A DNA stretch of 64,000 nt from DATJPW01 sp963752855 (GCA_963752855.1 CAVVZX010000003.1:1-64000); one strand, 5' to 3'; shown: positions 35,185 through 44,159, counted from the stretch's first letter. Translations and numbers: made by a program. The notes: generated by a model not told the origin, from the letters alone.

Positions 35185-36805
35185 ATGAAACCCGCAGAAA
35201 TATCAAAAAAGACGGCGCAGCCGTTGGAAACCATAAAGCTTGAGGACCTGCCTCCTCTGCCTCCGCCCTACGAGAACTTTGAAGAGCAACCTATCACCGA
35301 CCTCAAAGAGGACCAGAAAGAGCGGTGGGAGCACACTCTTGACGGAGTGAGCGCTCTTAATCTGCCTCGGCCTAAGACTCCCCAAGAGGAGCAGGAACTT
35401 GTCGAGAAATTCCTCGCGGGTTTCCGAAAGCTTATGACCAAAGAAAATAACTGGACTTTCCTTCAGCCTCTGATGCTGTCTCTCGAATATTGCGCGAGAT
35501 GTCAAACCTGCGCCGAAGCTTGTCCGGCGTATGAGATGAGTGGCAGAAAGGACATCTACAGGCCTACTTTACCGGGCCGACGTGCTGCGCAAGATAGGCA
35601 AGAAGTATCTTTCCACGGGCGGGAGGCTGCTTGCCGGCTTCCGAGGCCACGATATAGATCTCAACTGGGAGACGGTAGCGAGGTTGGCTGAGCTGGCTTA
35701 TAGATGCACGCTCTGCCGACGCTGCACTCAGGTCTGCCCTATTGGAGTGGATAATGGCCTTATCACACATGAATTGAGGAAAATCTTCAGTCAGGAAATG
35801 GGAATCGCGGCTGCGGAGGTTCACGAAAAAGGGTCGGTCAAGCATTTGACGTTCGGATCGAGCACCGGCATGACCTCGGCCGCCATAGCGGACATCATCG
35901 AGTACATCGAGGATGATATTGAAGAGAAGATTGGAAGGCGAATCACTATACCTGTGGATAAAAAAGGCGCTGACATACTTCTCCTGCACAATGCCGGCGA
36001 GTTCATGTCGTGGCCCGAAAACCCCGCGTCCTTTGCGATTCTTTTTGACGCCGCTGGGATCAATTACACTTTATCGACGGAACTGGCAGGGTATGACGCT
36101 GTAAATTACGGTCTGTGGTACGATGACGTTCAATTTGCTCGTGTAGCGCTGAAGCACTTGGAAATAGCCAGAGACCTGGGAGTAAAGAAGATAGTAATCG
36201 GCGAATGCGGTCATGCTCACAAAGCTCTTACCGTCATAGCTGATCGACTCCTTCCCGGCGAACAGATGATCCCCAGGGAGAGTTCCTACACATTGCTCTG
36301 GGATATAGTGAAAAGCGGCAAAATCAAATTCAATCCGCTCAAGAATGATTTTCCGGTAACTCTCCACGACCCTTGTAATATAGTGAGGCTCATGGGGATC
36401 GTGGAACCGCAGAGGAATGTGCTTAGGGCCATAACGCCTCCCGGCCGATTTCGCGAAATGACTCCGCACGGAGTTGAGAACTATTGCTGCGGCGGAGGTT
36501 CAGGATTCGCCATCATGTCTTCGGGCAATTTCCCCGACTGGAAGCGACTCGTCTCAGGGAGGAAGAAGCTGACTCAGATCCTGAACGCTTTCCAGGAAGA
36601 GATTGACCCGTCCATACGTAAGATGGTCTGTGCTCCTTGTTCAAACTGCAAGGGCATGATCCGCGACTTGTTTGAAAGCTACGAGGTCTTCGAGAAGACC
36701 GGCATCTGGTACACCGGACTTGTCGAGTTGATGGTCAACGCTATGGTCGATGTGGAAAAGCCTTACCTTGAATGGCCGGACGACGAGGACGACGACGATA
36801 TGTGA
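35185..36805 (+). CDS. HdrD/TmcB/DsrK-like iron-sulfur protein with CCG domain (frameshifted)
   Basis: About 539 residues in two frames joined near 35560. The first frame holds CARCQTCAEACPAY and the second holds CTLCRRCTQVCPIG, two [4Fe-4S] sites. The C-terminal part has the cysteine-rich CCG motif: HDPCNI, then ENYCCGGGSG, then CAPCSNCKGM, the unusual cluster site of heterodisulfide reductase HdrD and DsrK. The N-terminus is Pro-rich (LEDLPPLPPPYENFEE). Gene start RBS is GGAGG. With the preceding cytochrome b it forms a minimal quinone-to-cytoplasm redox module. The natural cytoplasmic partner (a disulfide such as DsrC, or ferredoxin) is not encoded here. Confidence 0.88.
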
Positions 36806-36845
36806 TTTTATTGTGAAATTAGAGAAATAGGGCACTCAACTATAC

Positions 36846-36866
36846 GGGGCGACCGCCGGTCGCCCC
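36846..36866. repeat. GC-rich palindrome, copy 2
   Basis: GGGGCGACCGCCGGTCGCCC plus C, a perfect palindrome in the 36806-37180 gap, 40 bases after the CCG-protein stop. Confidence 0.8.
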
Positions 36867-36969
36867 TACCCTAAATTGTACGACGTCTTGCCCAATCTTA
36901 AAAATTGACACCGAAAAAGCTCGGCGAAAAATAATACGTTCACTGCCAAGTATCCGAGAACGCGTCAGT

Positions 36970-36992
36970 AGGGGCGACTGGCAGTCGCCCTT
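36970..36992. repeat. GC-rich palindrome, copy 3
   Basis: AGGGGCGACTGGCAGTCGCC plus CTT: the same hairpin family with compensated base changes on both arms (CGACTG/CAGTCG in place of CGACCG/CGGTCG). This supports selection or copying of the structure. Confidence 0.75.
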
Positions 36993-37132
36993 CCTCAGGA
37001 GGACACACACTCAAGACCGTGACCGGCAAGATGCCGGTCTTACCGATTATCGTTATTTGTTGTGCCCGGTTTCGACATGACATTTACGGTATTGTGCGTT
37101 CGTTCCATGATTTTCATTTTCGCATGGGCGTC

Positions 37133-37161
37133 TTGACCACTTAACGTTTTAACGCTAAGAT
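37133..37161 (+). promoter_or_regulatory. Promoter and likely operator of the RelBE-type locus
   Basis: TTGACC (37133-37138), a 17-base spacer, and TAAGAT (37156-37161). Two TTAACG repeats (37141-37146 and 37149-37154) lie in the spacer, where the antitoxin could bind for autoregulation. Confidence 0.6.
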
Positions 37162-37180
37162 GTCATAGGAGGTGATTGCA

Positions 37181-37414
37181 ATGACAGAGCCGGCCAAACG
37201 TTCCACCATTTACTTCGAACCGACCCTTCACCATGCGCTCAGAATCAAGGCTGCCCACACGAACCGCAGCGTGTCTGAACTCGTTAACGACGCTGTTCGG
37301 GAGGCTCTTAGAGAAGACCAGGAGGACCTCGCAGCGTTCGATGAGCGTCGAGACGAAACCACAGTTTCCTATGAGGAATTGCTGAAAGACCTCAAGGCTC
37401 ATGGGAAAATATAG
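37181..37414 (+). CDS. RelB/CopG-like antitoxin
   Basis: A 77-residue protein from ATG 37181, seven bases after AGGAGGT. The N-terminal half RSTIYFEPTLHHALRIKAAHTNRSVSELVNDAVREAL is a ribbon-helix-helix DNA-binding fold; the acidic C-terminal part (DQEDLAAFDERRDE ... EELLKDLKAHGKI) would mask the toxin. It overlaps the toxin gene by 14 bases, as is normal for these operons. Confidence 0.85.
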   Translation: MTEPAKRSTIYFEPTLHHALRIKAAHTNRSVSELVNDAVREALREDQEDLAAFDERRDETTVSYEELLKDLKAHGKI

Positions 37415-37679
37415 GCTGGTCTTTAAGAAATCAGTCGCCAAAGATCTTCGAGGGATTCCGAAGAGGGATGTCGCCCGCATTCTGAAATGCTTCGACGCGC
37501 TGGCGGAGGACCCTCATCTCCCGGGCTGCGAGAAGTTGTCCGGCCAGGAAAGATATCGAATCCGCCAGGGTGTTTATCGCATTGTTTATGAAATCAGAGA
37601 TGATGAGCTTCAGGTTATAGTCGTGAAGGTTGGTCCCATAGACGACAAGTATACGCGGAGAGTTGATTTGCCTCTTTAG
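37401..37679 (+). CDS. RelE/ParE-like toxin
   Basis: A 92-residue RelE-superfamily toxin: YRLVFKKSVAKDLRGIPK, LAEDPHLPGCEKLSGQ, then RYRIRQGVYRIVYEIRDDELQVIVVKVGPIDD. The family cleaves ribosome-bound mRNA (RelE) or poisons gyrase (ParE). The Lys/Arg-rich core and the RxRxGxYRIVYEI strand favour RelE. It is preceded by its antitoxin. Confidence 0.88.
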   Translation: MGKYRLVFKKSVAKDLRGIPKRDVARILKCFDALAEDPHLPGCEKLSGQERYRIRQGVYRIVYEIRDDELQVIVVKVGPIDDKYTRRVDLPL

Positions 37680-37703
37680 CCGAGAGGCGTTTTGACTGAG
37701 AAA

Positions 37704-37726
37704 GGGGGCGACCGCCGGTCGCCCCC
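37704..37726. repeat. GC-rich palindrome, copy 4
   Basis: GGGGGCGACCGCCGGTCGCC plus CCC, between convergent relE-like and porB genes; a likely bidirectional transcription barrier. Confidence 0.8.
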
Positions 37727-37738
37727 ACATGCCTCCTG

Positions 37739-38701
37739 CTATTCAGCTTTCTCCGGTTCCTGGTCCGCGCCGCATGCCTTGACCAGGCGTTCCCACTTCT
37801 CGTTTATCTTTTCCTGGATTTGCGCAATCAATCTATCGTCAAGATGTCGGTAGCGCCCCTGCCCTTTGAAATAATCCGCGACAGGAAGGAGCTCCTTCGG
37901 TTTACGGCTCAGTTTCCAAACGCCGTTTTCAACCTCGTACAAAGGGAAAATCCCTGAATCAACAGCCAGTTTCCCGTATTCAATGGATTTCTGAGGCTGG
38001 ATTCTCCACCCTGTAGGACAAACAGATAGTACGTGCAGATAAGATGGCCCATTCATTGTCTTGGCCTTCTGCACCTTTTTCATCAGGTCAGTGTAATAGC
38101 TGGGACAGGCTGTAGCCGTGTACGGGATACCGTGAGCCGCGGCGATCGCGGTCATGTCTTTCTTCCAGGTCATCTGACCCGCGGGATGCACTTTCCCGGC
38201 AGGCGAGGTTGTAGTCGTAGCGCCGAAAGGGGTGGACGAAGAGCGCTGGATACCGGTATTCATGTACGCTTCGTTGTCCACACAAACATAGATAACCTTA
38301 TGGCCGCGTTCCATCATCCCGGAGAGGGCCTGAAAGCCTATGTCCGTAGTTCCGCCGTCACCACCCATAGCCAGAATGGTAATATCCTTGTCCGGGATCC
38401 GTCCTTTGCGCTTCAACACCTTGAGCCCGGATTCTACGCCTGACGCCACCGCTGCCGCATTCTCGAACGCCACATGTATCCAGGGGATGTTCCAAGAGGT
38501 CAGAGGATACGGCGAAGAGATAATCTCCATACACCCCGTCGCCATTGCCATGACCATGTCAGGACCGATCGCCTTCAGCACATGGCGCACAGCGAGCACC
38601 TCCGCGCAGCCCTGGCAGGCCCTGTGACCGGGGTTAATATATTCTTCCATCGGAAAATTCTTTAAAGGTTTGAGGACTTTCTTTGAGCTTGTTTCCGCCA
38701 T
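37739..38701 (-). CDS. porB: 2-oxoacid (pyruvate-type):ferredoxin oxidoreductase, beta subunit
   Basis: 320 residues. The subunit binds thiamine diphosphate and one [4Fe-4S] cluster: GHRACQGCAEVLAVRH (the first cluster cysteines), ATGCMEI, the TPP/Mg motif AMGGDGGTTDIGFQALSG, and VCVDNEAYMNTGIQRSSSTP. A further Cys is in LSVCPTGW. These features are those of PorB in four-subunit enzymes. It is the last of four leftward genes (gamma, delta, alpha, beta). The ATG follows AGGAGAATCCC. Substrate may be pyruvate or a branched 2-oxoacid. Confidence 0.95.
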   Translation of the reverse strand: MAETSSKKVLKPLKNFPMEEYINPGHRACQGCAEVLAVRHVLKAIGPDMVMAMATGCMEIISSPYPLTSWNIPWIHVAFENAAAVASGVESGLKVLKRKGRIPDKDITILAMGGDGGTTDIGFQALSGMMERGHKVIYVCVDNEAYMNTGIQRSSSTPFGATTTTSPAGKVHPAGQMTWKKDMTAIAAAHGIPYTATACPSYYTDLMKKVQKAKTMNGPSYLHVLSVCPTGWRIQPQKSIEYGKLAVDSGIFPLYEVENGVWKLSRKPKELLPVADYFKGQGRYRHLDDRLIAQIQEKINEKWERLVKACGADQEPEKAE

Positions 38702-38717
38702 GGGATTCTCCTGTGCG

Positions 38718-39881
38718 TCAACCGCGAACGCCGTAGATGTGATAATCGTAACTTGTTTCGGACAGAGCCTGGTTCACCATTTTTTCTACGTCCTGAGGAG
38801 TGACATCCCTGCCGCCCAGGCCTGCCACCATGCAGTGGATCTTCGGTCTTTGCGCTTCATGATACATCAGCGCTCGAATTTCGGAGGTCACGGGCGCGCT
38901 TGCCCCCCCGAGGTTCAGCGAGCGGTCGAGAATCACCACATCTTTGGCTTGTCCGAGCACCTTTCGCAACTCACCGACCGGCAAGGGCCGCCACAGGCGC
39001 AGCTTTACCAACCCTACCTTCTTGCCTTGCTCTCTCATGGCGTCCACAGCCAGCGAGGCGGTCTCGCAAATAGTGCCCATTCCTAGAATGAGAGTTTCCG
39101 CCCCTTCGACCTTGTAACCTTCTACCGGAACATACTTGCGACCGGTCAGTTGGGCCAACTCATCCCAGGCTTTGAGGATCACGGGCGTGGAGTTCTTCAG
39201 GGCTTGATCATGGGCCATCTTCTGTTCGATATAGATCTCCGGCATGCCGAATGCGCCCATAGTGATTGCTTTGTCAGGATGAAGACGACTGATGGGTTTG
39301 AACTCAGGCAGATATTTCGAGGCCATTTCCTTAGTCCAAGCTTCAATCGGCTCGATTACGTGGGTAAGGGTGAAGCCGTCCACGTTTATCATGACCGGAA
39401 GCGACACTTTGGGGTCCTCCGCTACCCTGAACGCGTGAAAAATCGCGTCGTAAACTTCCTGGCCGTTTTCGCAGAATACTTGTATCCACCCTGAGTCGCG
39501 TACCATCATTGTGTCTGAATGATCGTTCCATATGGACAGTGGCGCGCTGAGCGCCCGATTTGACAGAAACATCACTATAGGAAGCCGCATCGAGGCAGCT
39601 ATGTATACTATCTCCGCCATCAAGGCCAAGCCTTGAGACGCAGTCGCAGTGAAGGTCCGGGCCCCTGCCGCGGCGGAACCGCAACAGACGCTCATGGCAG
39701 AATGCTCGGATTCCACCGGCACAAATTCAGCGTCAAGATGGCCGTCGGCAACCATTTCGGCAAGGTGTTCCACAACGTGCGTCTGGGGAGTTATGGGATA
39801 GGCCGCAACAACGTCCGCATCGCAGAGCCCCACAGCCTCAGCAGCCGCGATGGAAACCTCGATTCCCATTTTTTGGCCCAT
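38718..39881 (-). CDS. porA: 2-oxoacid:ferredoxin oxidoreductase, alpha subunit
   Basis: 387 residues from ATG 39881, whose A is shared with the TAA of the delta-subunit gene. Family motifs are DADVVAAYPITPQTHVVEHLAEMVADG, VPVESEHSAMSVCCGSAAAGARTFTATASQG, and the C-terminal QGKKVGLVKLRLWRPLP segment. It forms the pyrimidine-binding half of the TPP site and the CoA-facing domain. The reaction is CoA-dependent oxidative decarboxylation of 2-oxoacids, reducing ferredoxin. An upstream in-frame start at 39935 would overlap the neighbouring gene and is less likely. Confidence 0.95.
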   Translation of the reverse strand: MGQKMGIEVSIAAAEAVGLCDADVVAAYPITPQTHVVEHLAEMVADGHLDAEFVPVESEHSAMSVCCGSAAAGARTFTATASQGLALMAEIVYIAASMRLPIVMFLSNRALSAPLSIWNDHSDTMMVRDSGWIQVFCENGQEVYDAIFHAFRVAEDPKVSLPVMINVDGFTLTHVIEPIEAWTKEMASKYLPEFKPISRLHPDKAITMGAFGMPEIYIEQKMAHDQALKNSTPVILKAWDELAQLTGRKYVPVEGYKVEGAETLILGMGTICETASLAVDAMREQGKKVGLVKLRLWRPLPVGELRKVLGQAKDVVILDRSLNLGGASAPVTSEIRALMYHEAQRPKIHCMVAGLGGRDVTPQDVEKMVNQALSETSYDYHIYGVRG

Positions 39882-40177
39882 TACTCTCCCTCCTCTACTA
39901 TGTCTATAGCGTCCACAGGACACTCGTACGCACAAATGCCGCAGCCCTTGCAGTAGTCGTAGTTCCAGACCATGCGGTTATTCTCAATATCACCGGAGAT
40001 GGCGCAATCAGGACACATGATGTAGCATCTCCAGCAACGGATACACTTTTCTTCAAGATAGACCGGTCTCTGGGACCTCCATGTGCCGGTATGATAGCTG
40101 GAAGCATTCCCGGGCTCAGAAATTATTCCGCCGGCTTCCACTTCTTGCCACGTGATTTCATCCATGGCTTTAGTCAC
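39881..40177 (-). CDS. porD: 2-oxoacid:ferredoxin oxidoreductase, delta (ferredoxin) subunit
   Basis: 98 residues with two [4Fe-4S] motifs, CIRCWRCYIMCPDCAI and CKGCGICAYECPVDAI, carrying electrons from the alpha/beta core to ferredoxin. Typical delta-subunit N-terminus (TGTWRSQRPVYLEEKC). The start is GTG 40177, seven bases after GGAGG. It shares a base with the next start, so translation of alpha is coupled. Confidence 0.95.
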   Translation of the reverse strand: MTKAMDEITWQEVEAGGIISEPGNASSYHTGTWRSQRPVYLEEKCIRCWRCYIMCPDCAISGDIENNRMVWNYDYCKGCGICAYECPVDAIDIVEEGE

Positions 40178-40228
40178 GATATTTCCTCCGTGTAGATTGT
40201 TTTGATCCTACAGAGATTCAGATACTCT

Positions 40229-40777
40229 TTAGTCCGGTATCACAGTCTCATTGTATGCCCGTTGCATGGCCTCCAGATTCCTTGCGCCGAGCTTTCCGAA
40301 TCGTTTGTGAAATGGCTCCTGGAGAGCTTCTACGGGGAGCATGTTGGTGCCCTTCACCAGGGCGCCGACCATGGTCGTGTTAGTAATGGGTAATCCGATT
40401 ACCTCCTTGGCAATGTGCGACGCGTCTACCACGGCAATTCTGCCGGTGTAGGAGAGCCGCTTTCTGAGCGTCTCAACGTCCTGCGAAGAATTGATGATCA
40501 GGATACCGTCTTTGCGCAATCCTTCCACCGGATTGGCAATTTCCAATAATGACGGATCCAGAACGATCACCACATCAGGATTGTAGATTTTGGACCTCAG
40601 CCGTACAGGCTTCTCGTCCATCCGGGCGAACGCCACCACCGGAGCCCCGCGCCTTTCCGGCCCAAAACTCGGAAATGCGGTCGCATACTTCCCCGAGTTA
40701 ATGGCAGCCTGGGCTACAAGCTCGGCAGAGGTCACCGCCCCCTGCCCGCCTCTGCCGTGAAACCTCATTTCTATCAT
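40229..40777 (-). CDS. porG: 2-oxoacid:ferredoxin oxidoreductase, gamma subunit
   Basis: 182 residues from ATG 40777 behind AGGAGG. Motifs are EMRFHGRGGQGAVTSAELVAQAA, YATAFPSFGPERRGAPVVAFARM, and DASHIAKEVIGLPITNTTMVGAL, all typical of the gamma subunit, which binds CoA. It is the first subunit gene of the cluster and starts just after the HTH gene that heads the operon. Confidence 0.95.
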   Translation of the reverse strand: MIEMRFHGRGGQGAVTSAELVAQAAINSGKYATAFPSFGPERRGAPVVAFARMDEKPVRLRSKIYNPDVVIVLDPSLLEIANPVEGLRKDGILIINSSQDVETLRKRLSYTGRIAVVDASHIAKEVIGLPITNTTMVGALVKGTNMLPVEALQEPFHKRFGKLGARNLEAMQRAYNETVIPD

Positions 40778-40797
40778 GCGTCCTCCTTTGAGCACGG

Positions 40798-41199
40798 TCA
40801 GTCGAAATCCTGCTCTCGCTGATCGTATTGATCAATTGCAGGATACCTCATGTGATCGTGAATGATTTCCTTACAATTCATGATGTGATACTTGGCTTCC
40901 GCTAATTCCAGGATCTCGGAAGGCAGCAGCTCCTTTTTCTGAAGGTAACTTTCGATCCTTTCATTCAACAGCGCTATATGACGCAGGTCCGTATCATAAT
41001 CATCCTCTTCGCCAAAGAGAGTATCCTCGGAGGCGCCCACAGATTGGAGCAGTTTCAGGTCCCATTCATCGAGCTTTTTCCAACGGGCCACCGTCGCGGG
41101 ATGAACCCCCAACCGGCCTGCCAGTTCTTTATTGGTGATACGTCCCTTATCTTTTAGAAACGTTTGTTCTGCAACTTTGCGATCGTCATTCTTTCTCAT
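40798..41199 (-). CDS. Helix-turn-helix protein at the head of the por operon
   Basis: 133 residues from ATG 41199, five bases after GGGGGAG. The N-terminal part (FLKDKGRITNKELAGRLGVHPATVARWKKLDEWD) is a helix-turn-helix like those of phage terminase small subunits and homeodomain-like regulators. The rest is acidic and helical (DDYDTDLRHIALLNERIESYLQKK). It ends 20 bases before the porG start, so it is probably transcribed with the por genes and may regulate them. The open frame extends upstream to 41379, but that part is translated repeat DNA. Confidence 0.75.
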   Translation of the reverse strand: MRKNDDRKVAEQTFLKDKGRITNKELAGRLGVHPATVARWKKLDEWDLKLLQSVGASEDTLFGEEDDYDTDLRHIALLNERIESYLQKKELLPSEILELAEAKYHIMNCKEIIHDHMRYPAIDQYDQREQDFD

Positions 41200-41244
41200 C
41201 AGATCTCCCCCTGCGTCCGCCATGCGGCCGTCAGGTTTGTCATT

Positions 41245-41440
41245 CTCTGGGCGGACACGAGGGTCCGCCCCTACATCAGCGTTGGTGGTTCCGCCAGCCA
41301 TATGGGAGTTTTTGCCGGAGGGCGTCCGGGTCCACTGGGCGTGGGGCCAACAATGCACTTTGATGCTTATTGCCCTCAATTAACTGATTACCTGTGCAAA
41401 AGCATTGCTCGCCGTGCGCGCAGCACCTTTTTGCAAAAAG
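41245..41440. repeat. Reversed hairpin-family repeat before uvrC
   Basis: 41245-41320 is the reverse complement, with some changes, of the repeat after hypE (18244-18325). It includes the GGCGGAC/GTCCGCC hairpin, CAGCGTTGGTGGTTCCGCC, and ATATGGGAGTTTTTGCCGG. A shortened TTGCAA hairpin (CTTTTTGCAAAAAG, 41427-41440) follows. No gene is supported in 41200-41570. Confidence 0.75.
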
Positions 41441-41489
41441 CGGGTTCCCCCGCATTCTTTCCTTCTTTCCCTCTCTGCGTTCTCTGTAG

Positions 41490-41518
41490 TTGACAAGTCA
41501 CTTTACCACCAATATTAA
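41490..41518 (+). promoter_or_regulatory. Consensus sigma-70 promoter for uvrC
   Basis: TTGACA at 41490-41495, a 17-base spacer, and TATTAA at 41513-41518, 52 bases before the uvrC ATG. Confidence 0.7.
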
Positions 41519-41570
41519 TTATTAACAGATCACGACTAGTTCAATCAAGCGCTCTTGGGATTCGTACTAT

Positions 41571-43457
41571 ATGCCTGTTGACGAAGAAGTTCTAAAAAAT
41601 TTACCCACCAGTCCCGGCGTTTATCTTATGACGGACCGGAAAGGAAAAGTGCTTTATGTCGGTAAGGCGGGAAATCTCAAGAATCGCGTCCGAAGCTATT
41701 TTGTCAAAGGCGGCGATGAAAGGCTGAAAATCAGGTATCTGATGGACAAGGTCGAAAATGTCCGGACGATACTTACAGAAACCGAGAAAGAGGCCCTGAT
41801 TCTAGAAAATAATCTGATCAAAGAGCACGGGCCCAAATATAATGTCAATCTGCGAGATGATAAATCCTTTTTCTCTTTACGGCTGAATGTCTCCCATCCA
41901 TTCCCGAAACTGAGCTTGGTCAGAACGCAAAAAGTAAAACCTGATGGAGCGCGCTATTTCGGCCCTTATTCTTCTGCGCGAGACGCGCGAATCACTCTAA
42001 AGTTCATACAGAAGCTCTTCCCACTGCGCCAATGCACAGACCGGCATATGGCCACGTGTAAGCGGCCTTGCCTGAACTGCCAAATGAAGCGATGCCTCTG
42101 TCCTTGCTCAGGAAAGGTGGATCCCGCGGAATACGCTCGTATGGTTGAGGGAGTCACTCTTCTCTTGCTGGGTCGAAGCGAGGACCTGAGAAAGAACCTC
42201 GAAAATGAAATGGAGATAGCGGCTAGAGAGCTGCGTTTTGAGGAGGCGGCGCGCGTTCGTGATCGCTTGTCCGCGGTCCGGAGAACATTGGAAGCGCAGA
42301 ACGTGTCTTTTTTCCATTTTAAGGATCTGGACGTCATGGGCATTGTCTCGGGAAACACGAATCTTTTCGTAGTCGCTGTTCTATCTTTTCGGCAAGGCAA
42401 GCTGCTTGCGACTGATTCTTTCGTAATTCGAAACCCCGCGCTCGATGAACAGGAGGTTTTGACATCCAGCATCAAGCAATATTATGTCGCGGGGGCTTTC
42501 GTTCCCAAAGAGGTGCTGCTCTCAAGGCCCGTCGATCAGCCTGAACTTATTCAAGCATGGCTGTCAGAGCTGCGCGGCGCCAAGGTGACCCTCCGCGCTC
42601 CAGTGAGAGGTCATGGAGCGCGTCTGGTTGAGCTTGCATTGAAAAACGCCGAGAACGAATTGACCAAAGAAAAGCATAGAGATTCAACGGAAATCGCTTT
42701 GGCGCGAATCGCGGCCAAATTCCACTTGGCCGAGGCGCCTGTTGTTATCGAGGGATATGATATCTCCAATATTTCAGGATCGGAGCCGGTGGGCGTCAAA
42801 ATATCCTTTAGAGGAGGTCAACCGGATAAATCCGTGTATCGCCAATATAAGATCAAGGGATTTCCAAACCAGGACGATCCGGGAATGATCTACCAGACCA
42901 TCGCTCGCCGAGTCGGCCACAGGGACGAGGAACCGCTGCCCGACCTTTTTCTCATCGATGGAGGAAAGTCTCAGCTCAATGCCGCGTGCGCCGCGCTCAA
43001 GGACACGCTCGGCGTCGGCTTCCCGGCGGTTGCGGCCATTGCCAAAGCTCGAGGAGAAGGTACCCAGGAACGTTTTTATTTGCCTGACAGAAAAAACCCT
43101 GTGCTGTTCCCAAAAGGAGATCCGGGCCTAATGCTGCTCATGAGCGTTCGCGATGAGGCGCACAGATTTGCTCATTCAAAGCACACGAAAAGTCGGCTGA
43201 AAGCCGTGCTACGTTCGAGCCTTGATGAGGTGGTCGGGATCGGCGGCAAGAAGCGCCTGGCTCTGCTGACCAGGTTCGGAAGCCTCAAGGGATTGCTTTC
43301 AGCTTCAGACGAAGAAATCCTCGCTGTGCCCGGTATAGGTAAAAAAGACCTGGAGAGCATACGAGAGTATTTCAAAGAAAAAGAAAAGGTAACGTCAGCT
43401 AACGCGCTCCCCCGGCAGTCGGACGCCGCCGAGACCGGTCCTATTTTCAAGGAATAA
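41571..43457 (+). CDS. uvrC: Excinuclease ABC subunit C
   Basis: 628 residues, the usual UvrC length. It makes both incisions around DNA lesions bound by UvrAB. The GIY-YIG nuclease domain is at the start (SPGVYLMTDRKGKVLYVGKAGNLKNRVRSYF), followed by the cysteine cluster CKRPCLNCQMKRCLCPCSG, and the UVR motif (LENEMEIAARELRFEEAARVRDRL, about 205-228). The RNase H-like domain comes next (EGYDISNISG, LFLIDGGKSQLNAA), then C-terminal helix-hairpin-helices (LDEVVGIGGKKRLALLTRFGS). The four-cysteine cluster is the [4Fe-4S] site of UvrC. Confidence 0.97.
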   Translation: MPVDEEVLKNLPTSPGVYLMTDRKGKVLYVGKAGNLKNRVRSYFVKGGDERLKIRYLMDKVENVRTILTETEKEALILENNLIKEHGPKYNVNLRDDKSFFSLRLNVSHPFPKLSLVRTQKVKPDGARYFGPYSSARDARITLKFIQKLFPLRQCTDRHMATCKRPCLNCQMKRCLCPCSGKVDPAEYARMVEGVTLLLLGRSEDLRKNLENEMEIAARELRFEEAARVRDRLSAVRRTLEAQNVSFFHFKDLDVMGIVSGNTNLFVVAVLSFRQGKLLATDSFVIRNPALDEQEVLTSSIKQYYVAGAFVPKEVLLSRPVDQPELIQAWLSELRGAKVTLRAPVRGHGARLVELALKNAENELTKEKHRDSTEIALARIAAKFHLAEAPVVIEGYDISNISGSEPVGVKISFRGGQPDKSVYRQYKIKGFPNQDDPGMIYQTIARRVGHRDEEPLPDLFLIDGGKSQLNAACAALKDTLGVGFPAVAAIAKARGEGTQERFYLPDRKNPVLFPKGDPGLMLLMSVRDEAHRFAHSKHTKSRLKAVLRSSLDEVVGIGGKKRLALLTRFGSLKGLLSASDEEILAVPGIGKKDLESIREYFKEKEKVTSANALPRQSDAAETGPIFKE

Positions 43458-43472
43458 GCAATATTCCGGCCG

Positions 43473-43733
43473 TCAATGTGAAACTCTGTGCGCTGCGGGA
43501 GGTATTGTGCCCTGGGTGGTGGGCTTGGGGCTGATAATTCCGTCAATGATCCTGTATGGAATAAGTAAAGCTATGTAGGGCAGATAAAGAATGCTTGCGG
43601 CAATAGAATTTTCCTCATGCACAAGGTTTGACCAGTAAGAAGAATCAGCGCACTCGGATGACCCGGCCAAGCACTGAACCGGCAGGCTGACTGTTATCAC
43701 GCAAAGCCAAATAATCAGGAATTTTCTAGCCAT
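43473..43733 (-). CDS. Small exported protein of unknown function
   Basis: 86 residues from ATG 43733. A signal peptide (MARKFLIIWLCVITVSLPVQCLAG) is followed by a short segment with two Cys/Trp features (SSECADSSYWSNLV) and a hydrophobic stretch (SILYLPYIALLIPYRIIDGII), then a polar tail. It may be a small periplasmic or inner-membrane protein. No family is recognised. It converges with uvrC, 15 bases apart. Confidence 0.6.
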   Translation of the reverse strand: MARKFLIIWLCVITVSLPVQCLAGSSECADSSYWSNLVHEENSIAASILYLPYIALLIPYRIIDGIISPKPTTQGTIPPAAHRVSH

Positions 43734-43837
43734 TTGTCTTCCCCGAGGATAAGCTAAGCTTCTCACAAGAAAACCTTGGTTGTCAACTATTTCCGCTTCC
43801 TATGAGGTAACCTTTCACTTACACGGGGCGCGGTCCC

Positions 43838-43944
43838 GTCGTTGCGAGGAGTGAAATCGCGCGTTCCGAGGGAAAGCAATCCCCAAATATGGAGATTGCT
43901 TCGCTCCGCTCGCAATGACAATCTTTGCCGCCCGTAACTGAAGA
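43838..43944. repeat. TCATTGCGAG dispersed repeat, copy 1
   Basis: GTCGTTGCGAGGAGTGAAAT at one side and GCTCCGCTCGCAATGAC at the other form a long imperfect inverted repeat with internal GGAGATTGCTTCG. The flank TTTGCCGCCCGTAACTGAAG matches, in reverse, the left flank of the copy at 54410. No gene lies in 43734-44159. Confidence 0.75.
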
Positions 43945-44159
43945 GTTACTTCTCCGCGAATATTCAATTTGACCTTGCCCGTGTGGAGAGCTATGTTAAG
44001 AAGTCGGTAAGTCTCCAATTTATCGTTTAAGCGCAATTCTCTTTTGCGCTCTATGATTCACGGCCATTTCACAACTCACTGGAGAGTCTAGAAATCCGGT
44101 GGTGGGGCATTCTTTCAATCCGGATAGAACAGGAAACCACATAACTCCGGAGGAATCCG

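Noticed and set aside
35185..36805. Programmed frameshift in the CCG-domain protein
   Set aside because: No slippery heptamer with a downstream pseudoknot was seen, and similar breaks occur in many unrelated genes here, so an indel error is more likely.
41200..41379. Upstream extension of the por-operon HTH protein
   Set aside because: The extra 60 codons translate a dispersed repeat, and a strong ribosome site supports the start at 41199.
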